A stretch of 16,556 nt of DNA from Bacteroides sp. (GTDB lineage: Bacteria; Bacteroidota; Bacteroidia; Bacteroidales; Bacteroidaceae): the NCBI GenBank assembly GCA_030529405.1, contig JAUMWZ010000019.1:1-16556 (forward strand), written 5' to 3'. The translations under genes were made by a program, and so were the position numbers. Positions 1-7,189 of the stretch are shown here, one piece after another. The notes beneath the pieces are model-generated. The model searched no databases and was not told the DNA's origin. It saw only the letters and a program-made list of their open reading frames with translations. Numbering within the stretch: position 1 is the stretch's first letter; the number at the start of each line of letters is the position of its first letter.

Positions 1-111
1 AAACTATATATAGCTGATTTGCAAACCATACTCAGTTGATTTGTAAGCCATATATAGATGACTTTTAGTTTATATATAGACAGTTTGAGAACTATATGCA
101 CCATACTTTTG
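1..111. repeat. 22-bp tandem array R1 (5 units, continues off the left edge)
   Basis: Five consecutive units begin at 2, 24, 46, 68 and 90, with no indel between them. Each has the TATATA-like core in the same unit position (for example CTATATATAG, CCATATATAG, TTATATATAG). In the first three units the second half reads TGATTTG, the reverse complement of the usual CAAATCA, so this array is mostly inverted relative to the others. It lies 68 nt beyond the stop of the DUF3828-like lipoprotein gene. The array reaches base 1, so its full length is unknown. Confidence 0.9.
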
Positions 112-132
112 TTATGAGCACAGCCTTATAAA

Positions 133-172
133 AGTCCCTATATCCCCTACTTGGCAACTACATAGTCCCTAT
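133..172. repeat. short direct repeat AGTCCCTAT x2
   Basis: AGTCCCTAT occurs at 133-141 and again at 164-172, 31 bp apart, just past the 3' end of the lipoprotein gene. It does not form a hairpin. Possibly chance. Confidence 0.4.
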
Positions 173-178
173 TTTTGT

Positions 179-1069
179 CTAGTTTGTCATCAAGTCAGAA
201 ATCATATACTTATCGTCTACCCTATCTACTTTTAGCTTAACACGATTTTCTACACTTCCGCCCCAACTCTTATATGCCACTTCATAAACATTACTTCCTA
301 AATCGCTAACTTCTATTGTAGGCTCCCACGTAATATCAAAGTCGTAGTTATCAATTATTAAGTCATAACCTATCCCCTCATTATCTTTATCCGCCTCGTT
401 AAACTTATTTATAGCCAGTTCGGTCAAGCATTTTTCTCGTATTTCTTTTGTTCTGAGGCTCAAATCTGGTTCCACACTACAATAAGCCATAGCATACGCC
501 GAGTAGAACGACCTGACAAAAGCCAACGGGGTGGAATAGTCAATATTTGCAGTGACCTCTCCTTCGCACACCACATCGTTGCCATACTGTTCTTTATTCC
601 ATTCCGGAACGATATAGTCTATTTTCATCACCCCTTCCCTATTAACCACTCTCACTGGAATGGCAATAGAGTACTCCGCATTCGTATATTTAACCATATA
701 CCACCCTTCTGAAAGCGGTTCGACAGTAAGCGATGTAAGAGCCTCGTCTGTTATGTCTTGCGCCCTGAGTATAGCATCAGCGTGAGTTGCTTGAACCACT
801 CTGTCGAGCTTCTCTATCAAGCCTTCAGTTAAAGATTCTTCTTTCAGAGCTATATTCTTTTCACCGTCTTCCATACCAGCACATACATTTGTGATGTACT
901 GCTTATAGAAATCCTCAACAAACTGTTGTTCCTTGTCAGTTTGTTCAGCTGTTTTTTCTTCTGTTTGCTGATTGTTTTTGCCCTTGTTTGAGTTAGAGCA
1001 AGACGAAAACACTAATGACGTAACTCCCAACAGAGCAACGCCAATAATAATGACACTAATCTTTTTCAT
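179..1069 (-). CDS. lipoprotein with duplicated DUF3828-like domain
   Basis: Secreted lipoprotein of 296 residues with unknown function. An N-terminal Lys-Lys start and hydrophobic stretch end in a lipobox with Cys at 24, followed by a polar Asn/Gln/Lys/Glu linker to about residue 48. The rest looks like two copies of one fold. Copy 1 (about 50-154) starts FVEDFYKQY, has a helical region with an AQD motif, then WYMVKY and IPVRVV strands. Copy 2 (about 184-293) starts FVRSFYSAY and ends VYEVAYKSW and VKLKVDRVDDKYMISD. This pattern resembles DUF3828/NTF2-like proteins common as Bacteroidota lipoproteins; that assignment is by recollection of the motif only. The residues after Cys24 are not acidic, so there is no obvious surface-export signal and a periplasmic-facing location is likely. 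The start is 9 bp after the stop of the upstream plug-domain gene, so the two are probably cotranscribed. No intrinsic terminator follows. Confidence 0.8.
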   Translation of the reverse strand: MKKISVIIIGVALLGVTSLVFSSCSNSNKGKNNQQTEEKTAEQTDKEQQFVEDFYKQYITNVCAGMEDGEKNIALKEESLTEGLIEKLDRVVQATHADAILRAQDITDEALTSLTVEPLSEGWYMVKYTNAEYSIAIPVRVVNREGVMKIDYIVPEWNKEQYGNDVVCEGEVTANIDYSTPLAFVRSFYSAYAMAYCSVEPDLSLRTKEIREKCLTELAINKFNEADKDNEGIGYDLIIDNYDFDITWEPTIEVSDLGSNVYEVAYKSWGGSVENRVKLKVDRVDDKYMISDLMTN

Positions 1070-1078
1070 TGTTGTTTA

Positions 1079-1597
1079 TTATTTTTTTAGTCCTTCAAGT
1101 TTATGCTTTGCAGACTCTTTTAGCTTTATATAGACCACGCACACAATTGCCCTTGAACCAAACACGGCAGTGTTTGCAGCAGAGTGTGTAACTTCTATTG
1201 ACTCTATATCTTCTTTCTTTATTTCCTTTAGCTTGTCTTTGTGTTCCTTGAAAACATTATATCCGTCAATGATTATTACAGGTTCTGCTGGCAAAACAGG
1301 AAACTGCTCATATATTCCTCTATGTTTTTTGCCCTTAGCTCTGTTCCTCTCTGCTGCATAGGCAGACATTTTCTTATTAGAGCGTTGTTCCTTTGGTTTA
1401 TTAACCTCAAACATAGGATTAGTACCGTAAAGAAAATGATGAAACACGGTATAGCTTTCTTTTGCAAATTCGTATACATCTCCCTGTAAGACTGCAGGAT
1501 TATTTATTTTTCCTTTCTTGTTGCTTGCAGATTGAGTGCTAACACACGAAACTAAGAATAAAGCCATTACCACAAAAATGAGATGTTTTGTTTTCAT
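1079..1597 (-). CDS. small lipoprotein with isolated TonB-receptor plug-like domain
   Basis: A 172-residue protein with a lipoprotein signal peptide (lipobox LVSC, Cys18), a basic low-complexity middle (about 60-95), and a C-terminal region (about 106-160) that copies the most conserved part of SusC/TonB-dependent receptor plug domains. That part includes PVIIIDGYNV (108-115 core), the DIESIEV motif (130-136), then a FGSRA block (146-150) and a hydrophobic strand, matching the receptor pattern IDG ... IESIEVLKD ... YGSRA. No beta-barrel follows: the protein stops at residue 172, whereas TonB receptors normally run to several hundred residues or more. Such stand-alone plug proteins occur in Bacteroidota, and their role is unclear. 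It is the first gene of an operon with the DUF3828-like lipoprotein (9-bp gap). A promoter at 1624-1656 precedes it. The lipidated N terminus argues that it is a real gene and not a receptor fragment. Confidence 0.8.
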   Translation of the reverse strand: MKTKHLIFVVMALFLVSCVSTQSASNKKGKINNPAVLQGDVYEFAKESYTVFHHFLYGTNPMFEVNKPKEQRSNKKMSAYAAERNRAKGKKHRGIYEQFPVLPAEPVIIIDGYNVFKEHKDKLKEIKKEDIESIEVTHSAANTAVFGSRAIVCVVYIKLKESAKHKLEGLKK

Positions 1598-1623
1598 AGT
1601 ATTGCATGCTTTTAAGTGTAATG

Positions 1624-1656
1624 CAAATCTAAAAATAAATTATATAAAAAGTGAAA
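1624..1656 (-). promoter_or_regulatory. promoter for the lipoprotein operon
   Basis: Minus strand carries TAGATTTG (1624-1631), a perfect TAnnTTTG -7 box, with a TTTC -33-like element at 1653-1656 and a 21-bp spacer. It would give a leader of about 20 nt before the ATG at 1597. Confidence 0.65.
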
Positions 1657-1707
1657 GTTTAGCAACATTTTCTCATCAAAGAAAAAGAAGTTTTTAACGT
1701 CAAAATA

Positions 1708-1795
1708 AGCTATATACAGTTTAGAAATCAGTCATATATGGTTTATAAGTTGATTATACACAGTTTGCAAGTCAGCTGTATATAGTTTAGAAATG
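1708..1795. repeat. 22-bp tandem array R2 (4 units)
   Basis: Units begin at 1708, 1730, 1752 and 1774, exactly 22 bp apart. Cores read CTATATACAG, TCATATATGG, TTATACACAG and CTGTATATAG. All four second halves are in the TTTRNAARTC-like orientation. The array lies between the terminator of the beta-galactosidase gene and the promoter of the lipoprotein operon. Confidence 0.9.
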
Positions 1796-1822
1796 ATGTT
1801 TCTATTGCTTACTTTCAATACC

Positions 1823-1848
1823 AATCTGCTTGTAGCAACACGCAGATT
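1823..1848. other. short inverted repeat / hairpin
   Basis: AATCTGC (1823-1829) pairs with GCAGATT (1842-1848). Inside, one mismatch is followed by TGT pairing with ACA around an AGCA tetraloop. No U-tract follows on either strand, so it is not a terminator. Confidence 0.5.
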
Positions 1849-1890
1849 TATTTGCACGAAAATAGAGCAACACCACCTCACAAAAATAAA

Positions 1891-1927
1891 AAGGTTGCAA
1901 CGGAGTTTTAGCCTCTGTTGCAACCTT
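1891..1927 (-). terminator. intrinsic terminator after the beta-galactosidase gene
   Basis: AAGGTTGCAAC (1891-1901) pairs with GTTGCAACCTT (1917-1927), with GGAG/CCTC-like pairing extending the stem towards the loop. On the minus strand the stem is followed by a T-rich tail (complement of the AAAAATAAA run at about 1882-1890). It sits 48 nt past the stop codon. Confidence 0.8.
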
Positions 1928-1974
1928 ATGTGTAGTTATCTAATTCTTGGTTTTTATACTACCAACATCAGATA

Positions 1975-4476
1975 TTACTTTGTCTTTATAGTTATTGTAG
2001 CAGTTTTTAGTCCCTTACTCATAGCTTGCAACTTGATAGTTCCAGCCTTTTCGTTAGAAGAAACTATTGCAGTCATCATTCCGCTAAACACTTTCATACT
2101 TGGTTTTTGGAATGATTCTAACGAAGTTGTTTTACCGTTTGCACCTGCTCTGTAACTACCTTCGCCCGTAACCTTGAAGTTTATCAAGTTTTCTGCATTA
2201 GGACACAGGTTGCCGTCCTTATCTACCACCTTAACAGTGATGAACGACAAATCTTTACCGTCTGCTTTAATCTCACTTCTGTCAGCTATCAATTCAATCT
2301 TGTATGGCTTGCCTGCTGTCTTCATTTCTTTCTCTGCCACTGGCTCGCCCTTATCATTATAAGCAACAACCTTAACTGTTCCTGGCTCATATTTAGTGTC
2401 AAACCACATAAGTCTATATCGTTTTTGACGCTTAAACTCTTGACGTGACTTGGCATCTTCGCTATTATGCACCGTTACTGTTAAGTCTTTTGTGCGCTTG
2501 CCTTGTGACTTTCCGTTGATAAACAGCTCCGCAGTAGGATAGTTTGTGTATACAAATATCGGAGTTCCTTGTCCTTCTCTGCCTTGCCAATTCCAGTGTG
2601 GAAGTATGTGTAAGGTTTCTTCTTTCTTGTTCCAATGACTTCTGTACAAATAATATCTATCCTTTGGCAGTCCAGCAAGGTCAATTATCCCGAACAATGA
2701 TGAATGGCTTGGCCAATCACTATAATAAGGTGTCGGCTCACCTAAGTAGTCAAAGCCCGTCCACACAAACTCTCCAATGCAGTATGGTAAATCCTCATGC
2801 TGTATGAAATCATCTTCTGGCAAGTTTGACCAACCACAATGCTCCACATCGTAAGAAGAAGACTGATGGTCTTCATACTTCTTCATTGATGCACGAACAA
2901 CAGGGAACTTGTAAACTCCTCTTGAACTTACTGTAGATGCTGTTTCACTACCTAGGATAATCTGTTGTGGTAGCTTGCTATAATTAACTTTGTATCTGTG
3001 AGGTCTATAATTAAAACCTGCAACGTCCATAGTAGCTGCCATATTGTTGCCTACTACTGCGTCGGGAGCGTCCATTCCTTGAGTTACTGGTCGTGTAGGG
3101 TCTTCTCTATGACAAATATCTTGTAAGAACCTAGACAACTTTGGTCCTCTTTGTGGGTTATGTTGGTCTGGAACTTCGTTACCTATACACCACATCACAA
3201 CTGATGGATTATTGCGGAACTGATGTAGTAAGTTTACCAGGTCTTTCTCTGCCCATTGGTCGAAAATCTTATGATATCCGTTTTGAACTTTAGCACCCTT
3301 CCACTCGTCAAAAGACTCAACCATGAGCATCATTCCCATTTCATCACAAGCACGTACTAGTTCAGGTGCTGGCATATTATGCGAAGTTCTGATGGCATTA
3401 CAGCCCATATCTTTTAGAATTCGTATTTGACGACGGATTGCAGCATCATTAACTGCCGCGCCAAGTGGTCCTAAATCGTGGTGATTGCATACACCTTTGA
3501 AGACTGTGCGTTCTCCGTTTAGGAAGAAACCCTTATCGGGTACTATTTCTATTGTACGTACTCCGAAGGTGGTAGTATACACATCTTTCACAGTTTCTCC
3601 TTTCTTGATAGTTGAAACGGCTTTGTATAGGTGTGGATTGTCGATAGTCCACATATTAGGGCTTAATATGTGAATGTCTTGTTCAAAATAGTTTTTATAT
3701 AAATCATTACCATTTGCCACAGAAGACGAAACTTTTTTGCCTTTAGCATCAAATATTTCTGTGTGTATTATATAGTCACTTATCTTGTTTTCTTTTGGAA
3801 ACACTAGCTTGGTTATAATCTTTGCAGTGGCAAACTCTTTATTTACCTTAGGAGTAGTTATCTGTGTTCCCCAAGTAGGTACATAAGTATCTGACGTTAC
3901 AACAACATGAACGTTGCGATAAAGTCCTGCTCCCGGATACCAACGTGATGATTCAGGTTTGTTTTCTAAACGCACACTTAGCAAGTTGTCCTTACCGTCT
4001 TTGTTCATAAACTCTGTTACATCGAAGTGGAAAGAGTTATATCCGTATGGCCAATGTCCTACTTTCTTGCCGTTAAGATATACCTCAGCATTGCTCATAG
4101 CCCCATCAAAAATGATGGTAGCCTTCTTTCCCTCTGCAAAATGTTTGTTGTCAAATTTCAAGCGATACCAGCCTACTCCAACGAAAGGTAATCCTCCTGT
4201 TCGTCCTGCATGCTCCATAGCTTCTTTCTGACCGTCTTGTGCTATTGCCACATTTTGCTTGTCATTGTCTATGCCGAAAGGTCCGTATATAGCCCAATCG
4301 TGCGGAACTACCACGTTTTGCCATTTACTATCGTTGTAGTTTGTCTGGAAAGAGTCTTTATTGTCTTCTCTTGTGAACTTCCAGCCTTTTTCTAACGTCT
4401 GCACAGTGCGCTCTTGTGCCGTGGCAAACACAGTCACTGCCGATAGTAGTAATAGGCTTAGTTTCTTTATTCTCAT
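1975..4476 (-). CDS. exported GH2 beta-galactosidase
   Basis: Predicted exo-acting beta-galactosidase of 833 residues, exported to the periplasm by a signal peptide ending near ATA-Q (residues 1-21). Domains in order: GH2 sugar-binding jelly roll (about 25-195; VPHDWAIYGPFG, GVGWYRLKF, RWYPGAGLYRNV), GH2 Ig-like domain (about 205-305), catalytic TIM barrel (about 310-610), a DUF4982-like domain (about 620-720) and a C-terminal Ig/Big-like domain to 833. Acid/base Glu is E434 in CIGNEV and nucleophile Glu is E511 in LGSETAS, both present; the RTSHNMP motif is also intact. An in-frame ATG at 4551 exists, but 4476 is chosen because the signal peptide begins there and a -7-like box (4538-4545) lies downstream of 4551. 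It has its own terminator at 1891-1927. Substrate is inferred; related GH2 subfamilies include glucuronidases and other exo-glycosidases. Confidence 0.9.
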   Translation of the reverse strand: MRIKKLSLLLLSAVTVFATAQERTVQTLEKGWKFTREDNKDSFQTNYNDSKWQNVVVPHDWAIYGPFGIDNDKQNVAIAQDGQKEAMEHAGRTGGLPFVGVGWYRLKFDNKHFAEGKKATIIFDGAMSNAEVYLNGKKVGHWPYGYNSFHFDVTEFMNKDGKDNLLSVRLENKPESSRWYPGAGLYRNVHVVVTSDTYVPTWGTQITTPKVNKEFATAKIITKLVFPKENKISDYIIHTEIFDAKGKKVSSSVANGNDLYKNYFEQDIHILSPNMWTIDNPHLYKAVSTIKKGETVKDVYTTTFGVRTIEIVPDKGFFLNGERTVFKGVCNHHDLGPLGAAVNDAAIRRQIRILKDMGCNAIRTSHNMPAPELVRACDEMGMMLMVESFDEWKGAKVQNGYHKIFDQWAEKDLVNLLHQFRNNPSVVMWCIGNEVPDQHNPQRGPKLSRFLQDICHREDPTRPVTQGMDAPDAVVGNNMAATMDVAGFNYRPHRYKVNYSKLPQQIILGSETASTVSSRGVYKFPVVRASMKKYEDHQSSSYDVEHCGWSNLPEDDFIQHEDLPYCIGEFVWTGFDYLGEPTPYYSDWPSHSSLFGIIDLAGLPKDRYYLYRSHWNKKEETLHILPHWNWQGREGQGTPIFVYTNYPTAELFINGKSQGKRTKDLTVTVHNSEDAKSRQEFKRQKRYRLMWFDTKYEPGTVKVVAYNDKGEPVAEKEMKTAGKPYKIELIADRSEIKADGKDLSFITVKVVDKDGNLCPNAENLINFKVTGEGSYRAGANGKTTSLESFQKPSMKVFSGMMTAIVSSNEKAGTIKLQAMSKGLKTATITIKTK

Positions 4477-4537
4477 AATTAAGGTTTTCTTTTCTGTTCG
4501 TTCTTTTCTTGATGTTTGTTTTATGCTCACTATTAGG

Positions 4538-4545
4538 CTAATATA
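4538..4545 (-). promoter_or_regulatory. possible -7 box for the beta-galactosidase gene
   Basis: Minus strand reads TATATTAGC, one mismatch from TAnnTTTGC, 62 nt before the ATG at 4476. No convincing -33 element at the right distance; that region falls in repeat array R3. Confidence 0.4.
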
Positions 4546-4557
4546 AGCCAAAACACA

Positions 4558-4645
4558 AACTGTATATAGTTTACAAGTCAGTTATATATAGTCAATATCT
4601 AATTTATATATAAACTAAAACTAAAGTATATACAGTTTGTATGTC
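4558..4645. repeat. 22-bp tandem array R3 (4 units)
   Basis: Units begin at 4558, 4580, 4602 and 4624. Cores read CTGTATATAG, TTATATATAG, TTATATATAA and GTATATACAG. The array begins 63 nt past the stop of the GH20 gene, with no recognisable terminator between, and ends about 12 bp from the beta-galactosidase -7-like box. Confidence 0.9.
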
Positions 4646-4708
4646 ATTATGGAACAACCGAGATGCGAGCAATACCTTGCTGACACCTTAGTTGTAGCTG
4701 GTCTATTA

Positions 4709-7033
4709 TTAGTTTATAGATATTTCGTCTACAAAGACAAAGCCTTTATGTCCGCGTCCAGGGTGCCATTCAGGTATAACCTTTTCGCTTTCAACAACTA
4801 CTTTAACGTATCTTGCCGATACTTTTTCAAAGCTAACATTGTGAGTAAACACTCCGTCTTTGTCGTCTTGCTTCATTTCAGGTAGAGATTGCAAAGCTAC
4901 TTCTTTGAAGTTTTGACCGTCTTCTGACACACTGACAGATATTGAGCGAGCATCAAATATCCAATCGCCCTTAACAACACAAGTGTTTACTGAAACAGAG
5001 CTAAACTCTGTGTTTGCTTTCAAGTCTATTGTTGCGTTCATGTTGCTACCTTGAAAACCCAGCCAACGTCCAGTTTTGTAGTTATTGTTACCCAAAGCAC
5101 CATCAACCAAAGTCTTTTCGCCTTTATATTTATATCCGTTGCTGATAGGTTCGTTAAGCACTATTGGCTTTGCAGTGGCTTTGTTTACCTTTAGTTCAAC
5201 AGACTTAACAGGCATTGTAACACCATTCTTTATGGTAGCATAAGTTATTTTTGTGTCTTTATCTACTTTGATTGTTTCTGTATATTTATTCGACTTTTCA
5301 GTAGGTTCAGTACCATCTAAAGTATAATATATAGGACTGTCGTCAAGAGTAGAAAGAGTTACGTCCAAAGTTCCGTTTTCTGTGTTTACTTCTACATCTT
5401 CTTTTGCCTCAAAAACATGCTTAGCATAGTTGTAGTTTTCAGCTTCATAAAGGTCAATAAGGCGTGGCAATCTACCTAAGAAGTCTTTATAATCTTTATG
5501 TTCTGGCTTACTCCATTGTATTTCTGATACTGCAGCCCAACGTGGAAGAACCATATATTGTGCGTGTGCAAAGTTAGGAACATACTCAGTCCATAGATTA
5601 GCTTGCACACCCTTGATATAGCTTTGTTCTTCTGGAGTCAATACTTTTGGCATTGGCTCATAGCCATACACTGTCTCAACAGGTAGATAACCGCCGATAG
5701 CCAAAGGTTCTTTGTCGGTATCTTTGCTTTGATAGTAGTCAAAATATAGATATGTGTTAGGTGTCATGATAACATCGTGGTGTTGTTTTGCAGCTGCTAT
5801 ACCTCCACCTTCACCTCTCCAAGACATCACAGTAGCATTAGGTGCAAGTCCACCTTCAAGAATTTCGTCCCAACCGATTATTCTTCTACCCTTAGAGTTT
5901 AAGAATTTCTCTGCTTGTTGTATTACGTGGCTTTGCAAATACTCTTCTTTGCTGTGCGATTTGTCTGCTTTTATTCCTAAAGCCTTAATCTTTGCTTGAC
6001 ATTTAGGACAGCTTGCCCATCTTGTTTTAGGACATTCGTCGCCACCAATGTGTATGTATTCAGAAGGGAATATTTCTATTACTTCTGCCAACACATCTTC
6101 AATGAATTTATAAGTCTCGTCATTTCCTGCGCAAAGTACATCTTCTGACACTCCCCACATAGTCCATACTTCGTAAGGACCACCTGTGCAACCAAGGTGA
6201 GGATATGCAGCCAACGCGCCAAGCATATGACCTGGAAGGTCAATCTCTGGAATAACAGTTATATGTCTTTCTGCAGCATATCTTACAATCTCTTTAGCAT
6301 CTTCTTGAGTATAGAATCCTCCGTGTGGTTTGCCGTCATACTTTCCAGAGTTTTTGCCAATAACGGTTTCTTTACGCTTAGAGCCTATCTCTGTAAGCAA
6401 AGGATATTTCTTTATTTCAATACGCCAGCCTTGGTCTTCAGTAAGGTGCCAGTGAAACACATTCATATTGTGCATAGCCATCATGTCAATATATGTCTTC
6501 ACTTCATCTACTGTATAGAAGTGGCGAGCAACATCGAAGTGAGCACCACGGTATGCAAATCTTGGTTGGTCTTTAATCTCTACTGCCGGAATAGCAACAG
6601 AAGATGCTTTTCCAAGAGGTAATGACTTGCGCAATGTTTGTATTCCATAGAACACTCCAGCATCACTACCTCCGACAATGTCAATGCCTTTATCAGAAAC
6701 TGTTAGTTTATATCCTTCTTTATTTCCTATGTTTTCTGCATCAATAAGTAGTCTTATTACCTTTTCGCCTTCTTCATACACGTTTGTTATAGCAAGCTCC
6801 AATCCGGTAGCTTTCTTTACATACTCTGCCAAGAATTCAGCGTTTCGTTTTCCTTCTTCATGAGCATAAACAATCTTAACCTTACTGTCAATAGTGAAAG
6901 GATTGTTTTGTGTAACTTCCAAGCTGTTCACTCTAGGAACAATGTTGAAGTTAGCTGTTTTCTGTACGTTAGTGCAAGAAACTGCCAATGCAGCTATTGC
7001 AGCCAATCCCGTAACCTTTAGAAATCTGTTCAT
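4709..7033 (-). CDS. lipoprotein GH20 beta-N-acetylhexosaminidase
   Basis: Releases terminal beta-linked GlcNAc or GalNAc by substrate-assisted catalysis. The 774-residue protein has a lipobox ending at Cys20 (LAVSC), so it is membrane-anchored; there are no acidic residues right after the Cys. Domains: GH20 N-terminal domain (about 27-155), GH20 TIM barrel (about 158-505) with the catalytic Asp-Glu pair D332-E333 in HIGGDE, plus FHWHLTEDQGWR and the EIDLPGH motif; then a FN3-like CHB_HEX_C domain (about 545-618, YYTLDGTEPT) and a C-terminal F5/8-type discoidin domain, probably CBM32 (about 640-774), which would bind galactosyl or GlcNAc ends. All key residues seem intact and the length is normal for this architecture. 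It is flanked on both sides by repeat arrays (R3 after, R4 before), so it probably forms its own transcription unit. No intrinsic terminator is seen. Confidence 0.93.
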   Translation of the reverse strand: MNRFLKVTGLAAIAALAVSCTNVQKTANFNIVPRVNSLEVTQNNPFTIDSKVKIVYAHEEGKRNAEFLAEYVKKATGLELAITNVYEEGEKVIRLLIDAENIGNKEGYKLTVSDKGIDIVGGSDAGVFYGIQTLRKSLPLGKASSVAIPAVEIKDQPRFAYRGAHFDVARHFYTVDEVKTYIDMMAMHNMNVFHWHLTEDQGWRIEIKKYPLLTEIGSKRKETVIGKNSGKYDGKPHGGFYTQEDAKEIVRYAAERHITVIPEIDLPGHMLGALAAYPHLGCTGGPYEVWTMWGVSEDVLCAGNDETYKFIEDVLAEVIEIFPSEYIHIGGDECPKTRWASCPKCQAKIKALGIKADKSHSKEEYLQSHVIQQAEKFLNSKGRRIIGWDEILEGGLAPNATVMSWRGEGGGIAAAKQHHDVIMTPNTYLYFDYYQSKDTDKEPLAIGGYLPVETVYGYEPMPKVLTPEEQSYIKGVQANLWTEYVPNFAHAQYMVLPRWAAVSEIQWSKPEHKDYKDFLGRLPRLIDLYEAENYNYAKHVFEAKEDVEVNTENGTLDVTLSTLDDSPIYYTLDGTEPTEKSNKYTETIKVDKDTKITYATIKNGVTMPVKSVELKVNKATAKPIVLNEPISNGYKYKGEKTLVDGALGNNNYKTGRWLGFQGSNMNATIDLKANTEFSSVSVNTCVVKGDWIFDARSISVSVSEDGQNFKEVALQSLPEMKQDDKDGVFTHNVSFEKVSARYVKVVVESEKVIPEWHPGRGHKGFVFVDEISIN

Positions 7034-7096
7034 AATTTATTATTTATTTGTTGTTTGTTTTGTTTTCAGTTTTTATTTGTTTTCTTCGCTTGCGCA

Positions 7097-7184
7097 AAGT
7101 ATATACAATCAACTTCTAAACCATATATAGTTCATTTCTAATTTATATATACTCTGCACCACAACTGTATATGGTTTACAAAAG
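7097..7184. repeat. 22-bp tandem array R4 (4 units)
   Basis: Units begin at 7097, 7119, 7141 and 7163. Cores read GTATATACAA, CCATATATAG, TTATATATAC and CTGTATATGG. The array begins only 5 bp past the stop codon of the mannosidase gene, and the unit nearest GH20 abuts TTTGC on the minus strand, giving a TATACTTTGC sequence that resembles a -7 box with one extra base. Confidence 0.9.
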
Positions 7185-7189
7185 CACTG

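Larger units (their letters stand above)
1598..1974. other. intergenic region of 377 bp
   Basis: Holds, read on the minus strand from the beta-galactosidase stop: an intrinsic terminator (1891-1927), a hairpin of unknown role (1823-1848), repeat array R2 (1708-1795) and the lipoprotein operon promoter (1624-1656). No ORF inside it looks like a gene. Confidence 0.7.

Noticed and set aside
4477..4551. Upstream in-frame ATG at 4551 for the beta-galactosidase gene
   Set aside because: It would place 25 residues before an intact signal peptide and lies upstream of the -7-like box.
4660..4690. Weak hairpin AGCAA/TTGCT after the GH20 gene as a terminator
   Set aside because: The stem is only about 5 bp and no U-tract follows on the minus strand.
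6197..6622. A 141-residue plus-strand ORF opposite the GH20 gene
   Set aside because: It is antisense to the catalytic barrel, with no recognisable domain or start signals.
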